The notes under the pieces were generated by a model. It had not been told where the DNA came from and searched no databases. It saw nothing but the letters and a program-made list of their open reading frames with translations. Positions 61,860 to 64,000 of a stretch of DNA of 64,000 nt are shown here, piece after piece (positions within the stretch are counted from its first letter, which is position 1; each line of letters opens with the position of its first letter). The stretch is from Pseudomonas sp. Choline-02u-1 (GTDB lineage Bacteria; Pseudomonadota; Gammaproteobacteria; Pseudomonadales; Pseudomonadaceae). The position numbers were made by a program, and so were the translations under genes. The stretch lies in contig NZ_PJBC01000006.1 of the NCBI RefSeq assembly GCF_002836515.1, positions 1 to 64,000 of the forward strand. Reading direction: 5' to 3'.

Positions 61860-62519
61860 ATGACGTTCAAGGCGCCGGACAGCCTCGCCGAGCAAATCGC
61901 TCACCACCTCGCCGAACGCATCATTCGTGGCGAAATGAAGCCAGGAGAGCGCATCCAGGAACAGAAGGTCACGCTGGCGCTCAACGTCAGCCGCGGTTCG
62001 GTCCGCGAAGCCTTGCTGATCCTCGAACGCCGTCACCTGATCGCGATCCTGCCGCGTCGTGGCGCCCACGTTACCGAGCTGACGCCGCACAAGGTGCAGA
62101 GCCTGTGCACGCTGATGAGCGAGCTGTACATCCTGCTCGGCAATTCGGTGGCCAATGGCTGGCAAGTGCAGTCGGACATGGCGCCGTTCGTGCAGATCCA
62201 GCAGCGCCTGACCGCCAGTTACGAGCGCGGCGATATCCGCAGTTTTGTCGATGACAGCTTCGCGGTGATGCGCGCCGCCTATCCATTTGCCAACAACCCA
62301 TACCTGCAGGAAACCGTCGAGAACCTCCAGCCGGCGATGAGCCGCGCATATTTCCTCGCCCTCGAACAGCGCAAGGCGGAAATGAGCGAATTCCTCGAAC
62401 TGTTCGAACGCTTGCTCGCCGCCGTTCTCGCCCGTGATTTGCCGCAGATCCGTATCGTGCTCACGGCATATGCCCAGCGCAGCTGCGATCTGGTGGTGTC
62501 TGCGCTGACGGTTGCCTGA
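61860..62519 (+). CDS. GntR-family regulator divergent from xdhA
   Basis: 219 residues: winged helix-turn-helix (about 5-70; IIRGEMKPGERIQEQKVTLA, SRGSVREALLILERR) and a short FCD-type domain. By position it controls the xdh-guaD operon and itself through the two TGAC-N6-GTCA sites. The start at 61860 follows GAAGGACAACC. Its stop is two bases before the smc start, so the two are close enough to share a transcript. Confidence 0.85.
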   Translation: MTFKAPDSLAEQIAHHLAERIIRGEMKPGERIQEQKVTLALNVSRGSVREALLILERRHLIAILPRRGAHVTELTPHKVQSLCTLMSELYILLGNSVANGWQVQSDMAPFVQIQQRLTASYERGDIRSFVDDSFAVMRAAYPFANNPYLQETVENLQPAMSRAYFLALEQRKAEMSEFLELFERLLAAVLARDLPQIRIVLTAYAQRSCDLVVSALTVA

Positions 62520-62521
62520 GC

Positions 62522-64000
62522 GTGCGGCTAAAGTGCATCAAACTGGCGGGGTTCAAATCCTTCGTCGATCCGACCACTGTGAACTTCCCCAGTAACATGG
62601 CGGCGGTCGTCGGGCCGAACGGTTGCGGCAAATCGAACATCATCGACGCTGTGCGCTGGGTGATGGGCGAAAGTTCGGCGAAGAACCTGCGTGGCGAGTC
62701 GATGACCGACGTCATCTTCAACGGTTCGACCAGCCGCAAACCGGTGAGCCAGGCCAGTATCGAGCTGGTGTTCGACAACTCCGACGGCACGCTGCTCGGC
62801 GAATACGCGGCGTACGCGGAAATCTCCATTCGTCGCAAAGTCACCCGCGACAGCCAGACCACTTATTACCTCAACGGCACCAAATGCCGGCGCCGCGACA
62901 TTACCGATATCTTCCTCGGCACCGGCCTCGGCCCGCGCAGCTATTCGATCATCGAACAGGGGATGATCTCCAAGCTGATCGAATCCAAGCCTGAAGACCT
63001 ACGCAATTTCATCGAAGAAGCAGCGGGCATCTCCAAATACAAGGAGCGCCGCCGCGAGACTGAAAACCGCATCCGCCGTACCCACGAGAACCTCGCCCGC
63101 CTGACCGACCTGCGCGAAGAGCTGGAGCGCCAGCTCGAACGTCTGCACCGCCAGGCCGAAGCGGCGAAGAAGTATCAGGAATTCAAGGCCGAAGAGCGTC
63201 AGCTCAAGGCGCAACTTTCGGCATTGCGCTGGCAGGATCTTAACGAGCAGGTCGGTCAGCGCGAGTCGATCATCGGCAACCAGGAAGTCAGCTTCGAAGC
63301 GTTGGTCGCTGAACAGCGTAACGCTGATGCGGCCATCGAACGCCTGCGCGACGGCCACCATGATTTGTCCGAGCGCTTCAATCTGGTGCAGGGGCGTTTC
63401 TATTCGGTCGGCGGCGACATCGCCCGGGTCGAGCAGAGCATCCAGCATGGCCAGCAACGCCTGCGCCAATTGCAGGATGACCTGAAAGAAGCCGAACGTG
63501 CGCGTCTGGAAACCGAATCGCACCTGGGCCACGACCGCACGTTGCTGCTGACCCTCGGCGAAGAGCTCGACATGCTCACCCCCGAGCAGGAAGTCACCAG
63601 CGCTGCTGCCGAGGAAGCCGCCGCGGCCCTCGAAGAAGCCGAAACCACCATGCACGGCTGGCAGGAGCAGTGGGACGCTTTCAACCTCACCGCTGCCGAA
63701 CCGCGCCGTCAGGCTGAAGTGCAGCAGTCGCGGATCCAGCAGCTGGAAAGCAGCATGGAGCGCCTCGCCGACCGGCAGAAACGCCTCGCTGAAGAGCGCG
63801 CGTTGCTCTCCGCCGACCCGGAAGACGCGGCGATCATGGCGCTCAACGAGCAGCTCGCCGAATCCGAAGCGACCCTGGAAGATTTGCAGACCAGCGAAGA
63901 AGCGCAAGTCGAAAAGCTCGAACAACTGCGTCAGGAATTACAGCATGCGTTGACCGCGCAGCAACAGGCGCAGGGCGATCTGCAGCGGCTCAACGGGCGC
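62522..64000 (+). CDS. smc: Chromosome segregation protein SMC, N-terminal part (cut by window edge)
   Basis: 493 codons to the window end, all open. Start GTG at 62522, reading MRLKCIKLAGFKSFVDPT, the conserved SMC start. Walker A is VGPNGCGKSNIIDAVRWVMG near residue 31; the arginine-finger region and QGMISKLIESKPEDLR follow, then a long coiled coil from about residue 165 to the end. The hinge, second coil and Walker B lie beyond the window. SMC with ScpAB organises and segregates the chromosome. Confidence 0.95.
   Translation, partial: MRLKCIKLAGFKSFVDPTTVNFPSNMAAVVGPNGCGKSNIIDAVRWVMGESSAKNLRGESMTDVIFNGSTSRKPVSQASIELVFDNSDGTLLGEYAAYAEISIRRKVTRDSQTTYYLNGTKCRRRDITDIFLGTGLGPRSYSIIEQGMISKLIESKPEDLRNFIEEAAGISKYKERRRETENRIRRTHENLARLTDLREELERQLERLHRQAEAAKKYQEFKAEERQLKAQLSALRWQDLNEQVGQRESIIGNQEVSFEALVAEQRNADAAIERLRDGHHDLSERFNLVQGRFYSVGGDIARVEQSIQHGQQRLRQLQDDLKEAERARLETESHLGHDRTLLLTLGEELDMLTPEQEVTSAAAEEAAAALEEAETTMHGWQEQWDAFNLTAAEPRRQAEVQQSRIQQLESSMERLADRQKRLAEERALLSADPEDAAIMALNEQLAESEATLEDLQTSEEAQVEKLEQLRQELQHALTAQQQAQGDLQRLNGR

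Overview
The window is a chromosomal segment of a Pseudomonas, almost certainly of the P. fluorescens group. Reasons: the order cmaX-crfX-cmpX-sigX-oprF, the neighbouring cobA-nasC-nirD-nirB-kinase-nasA-nasT-nasS block, the high GC content, and dozens of short intergenic palindromes of the REP/REPIN type known from fluorescent pseudomonads. No rRNA, tRNA, CRISPR, prophage or insertion sequence was seen; almost every gene is housekeeping or metabolic.

Layout. 1-1710: N-terminal part of an Rhs protein running off the left edge. 1.9-7 kb: HAD phosphatase, SDR dehydrogenase with a divergent LysR regulator, and a racemase-fold enzyme plus NCS1 permease pair. 7.4-10.4 kb: cysH (assimilatory APS reductase), thrH, pabB. 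10.6-13.7 kb: a three-gene set of RimK-like ATP-grasp ligase, inactive-transglutaminase membrane protein and exported retropepsin-like peptidase. 14-22.5 kb: the propionate 2-methylcitrate operon (GntR regulator, prpB, prpC, acnD, prpF, prpD) with three palindromic repeats lodged between its genes. 22.7-26 kb: ppsR and ppsA, divergent. 26.2-31.9 kb: hydrolase, rraA, and the envelope-stress locus cmaX-crfX-cmpX-sigX-oprF.

32-43.7 kb is the nitrate assimilation region, all on the minus strand: nasS-nasT, nasA (transporter) with a PP2C/kinase fusion, then nirB-nirD-nasC-cobA. This is the most interesting part. Upstream of nasS, nasA and nirB I find the same layered architecture three times: a -24/-12 (sigma-54) promoter with exact GG-N10-GC spacing, then two small hairpins with six-base loops carrying A at position 1 and G at position 4 (the published ANTAR target), and an intrinsic terminator whose 5' arm overlaps the second hairpin. 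NasT is an ANTAR protein and NasS is its nitrate sensor, so the window contains both the regulator and three candidate targets, including its own operon.

44-53 kb: pyrD, rmf, rlmKL, a CHASE/PAS/GGDEF cyclase, dacB (PBP4), yggL. 53-62.5 kb: BenE-family transporter, GntR regulator, guaD, xdhC-xdhB-xdhA and a second, divergent GntR regulator (purine catabolism, guanine to xanthine to urate). The right edge cuts smc.

Calls are from reading the sequence and translations; no database search was run. RNA structures were paired by hand.
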